Shown: positions 63,123 through 64,000 of the stretch, in pieces | Layout of the letters: each line of letters begins with the position of its first letter | How positions within the stretch are numbered: the first letter of the stretch is position 1 | Position numbers and translations under genes: made by a program | Source of the DNA: DATIUV01 sp049322755 | GTDB lineage: Bacteria; Pseudomonadota; Gammaproteobacteria; Burkholderiales; UBA6910 | Assembly: GCA_049322755.1 (NCBI GenBank) | Contig: JBMOQX010000037.1 | Location: forward strand, 1-64,000 | DNA: 64,000 nt | Direction: 5' to 3' | Notes under the pieces: generated by a model | Told to the model about the DNA's origin: nothing | Seen by the model: only the letters and a program-made list of their open reading frames with translations | Databases searched by the model: none

Positions 63123-63844
63123 GCCCGCGGGAGCCGCGCGCGGAGCCCGAGCCGGGTTATCTGCTGCATGCGTATCCCTACAAGGAAACCAGCCTGCTCC
63201 TGGAATGCCTTACCCGGCACCACGGCCGCGTGCCCATGGTCGCCAAGGGCGCGAAGCGTCCGCGTTCCCAGCTGCGCGGCCAGCTGCTCCCGTTCCAGCC
63301 GCTGCTGGTGGGGTGGAGCGGCAAGGGCGAAGTCAAGACGCTGATCCGTGCCGAGTGGGAGCGGGTGGAGCCGCCCCTGGCCGGGCAGGAGCTGATGTGC
63401 GGCTTCTACCTGAACGAGCTGCTGATCCGGCTGCTCGCCCGGGAGGATCCGCACGAAGGCCTTTTCGACCACTATCATGAGGCGCTGTCGCAGCTGCGCG
63501 GCTGTGACGATCCGGCGCCGGTGCTGCGGCGGTTCGAGACCACGCTACTGCGGGAGCTGGGTTACGCCCTGGTCCTGGACCGCGACGTCGAGAGCGACGC
63601 GGCCATCGATCCGGCGCGCGATTATACTTACGCCCTCGATCGCGGCCCGGTGCCCGCTGCCGAAGGCGCCGGCGGCGAACTCGCGGTTTTCGGCAAGACC
63701 CTGCTGGACATGGCGGCGAACCGCTACGACGATCCGGTCACGCTGCAGCAGAGCAAGCTGCTGATGCGGGCGCTGATCACCCATCATCTCGGCGGCCAGC
63801 CGCTGCACTCCCGCCAACTGTTGAAGGACCTGCAACGGCTGTGA
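63119..63844 (+). CDS. recO: DNA repair protein RecO
   Basis: RecO promotes RecA loading in the RecFOR pathway. The 241-residue product has the N-terminal OB-fold (YLLHAYPYKETSLLLECLTR; GRVPMVAKGAKRPRSQLRG) and the helical C-terminal domain. ATGA overlap with era and GTGA overlap with pdxJ. Confidence 0.95.
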   Translation: MSPREPRAEPEPGYLLHAYPYKETSLLLECLTRHHGRVPMVAKGAKRPRSQLRGQLLPFQPLLVGWSGKGEVKTLIRAEWERVEPPLAGQELMCGFYLNELLIRLLAREDPHEGLFDHYHEALSQLRGCDDPAPVLRRFETTLLRELGYALVLDRDVESDAAIDPARDYTYALDRGPVPAAEGAGGELAVFGKTLLDMAANRYDDPVTLQQSKLLMRALITHHLGGQPLHSRQLLKDLQRL

Positions 63845-64000
63845 TCGAACTGGGCGTCAACATCGACCACGTCGCGACCCTGCGCCAGGCGCGCCGCACC
63901 TACGAGCCGGATCCCGTCTGGGCCGCCGTTGAGGCGCATCTGGGCGGCGCGGACGGCATTACCGTGCATCTGCGGGAGGACCGGCGCCACATCCAGGACG
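63841..64000 (+). CDS. pdxJ: Pyridoxine 5'-phosphate synthase, 5' part
   Basis: The first 53 codons of PdxJ are present: ELGVNIDHVATLRQARRTYE and GADGITVHLREDRRHIQD match the family N-terminus. PdxJ condenses 1-deoxyxylulose 5-phosphate with amino-acetone phosphate in vitamin B6 synthesis. GTG start overlaps the recO stop; the gene runs off the window. Confidence 0.96.
   Translation, partial: MIELGVNIDHVATLRQARRTYEPDPVWAAVEAHLGGADGITVHLREDRRHIQD

Overview
The window is a high-GC bacterial chromosome segment, most likely from a betaproteobacterium. The evidence is gene order: rimP-nusA-infB-rbfA-truB-rpsO-pnp; smpB divergent from ratA-rnfH; a DUF4124 gene, guaB, guaA and (after an insertion) tadA; rpoE-rseABC-mucD-glutaredoxin-lepA-lepB-DUF4845-rnc-era-recO-pdxJ. 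I cannot name a genus.

Layout. 0-0.2 kb: 5S rRNA at the end of an rRNA operon, with its terminator. 0.45-9.1 kb: the transcription/translation operon, then rpsO and pnp. 9.1-10 kb: dksA on the minus strand and a tRNA-Pro/Arg/His cluster. 10-11.7 kb: an osmoprotectant transporter fusion (binding protein plus permease). 11.7-18.7 kb: a complete System I cytochrome c maturation operon, ccmABCDEFGHI. 18.7-24.9 kb: heme A synthase, smpB, ratA, rnfH, a DUF4124 protein, guaB, guaA. 24.94-38.12 kb: an accessory region inserted exactly at the 3' end of guaA. 38.1-46.9 kb: GNAT-nitrilase fusion, tadA, L,D-transpeptidase, an SDR, mtnA with a class II aldolase, GNAT, NRDE protein, DUF4936, ygfZ. 47-50 kb: B12-dependent ribonucleotide reductase. 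50.4-52.3 kb: MAPEG protein, a decayed binding-protein gene, universal stress protein, YgfX-like protein. 52.3-64 kb: nadB divergent from the sigma-E cluster, which runs into lepA/lepB/rnc/era/recO and the 5' end of pdxJ.

The most interesting part is the guaA island. The last coding bases of guaA (ATCGAGTGGG) recur with one change at 29,430 and 38,110, inside a 19-bp perfect direct repeat. Each repeat is preceded, at identical distance, by a pair of GACGGTAAA units. This looks like attL followed by two attR-like sites, so two integrase-less elements appear to sit in tandem at the well-known guaA integration hotspot. Element A (about 4.5 kb) carries a translationally coupled operon: AbiEi antitoxin, AbiEii nucleotidyltransferase toxin, and a TOTE-like primase-helicase. 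Element B (about 8.7 kb) carries a SNF2 helicase with a SWIM zinc-finger partner, a decayed Xre-ImmA/PIN module, Phd-VapC, FitAB-like and HigBA-like toxin-antitoxin pairs, and a multiply broken DUF6880-like gene. Several of these modules have promoters placed so that their mRNAs would be leaderless.

Other oddities are two probable non-canonical start codons at overlapping genes (ATA for the L,D-transpeptidase, CTG for the DUF4936 protein), a rimP-leader-like hairpin abutting the rimP start, and an mtnA-aldolase pair suggestive of methylthioribose or deoxyribose salvage.
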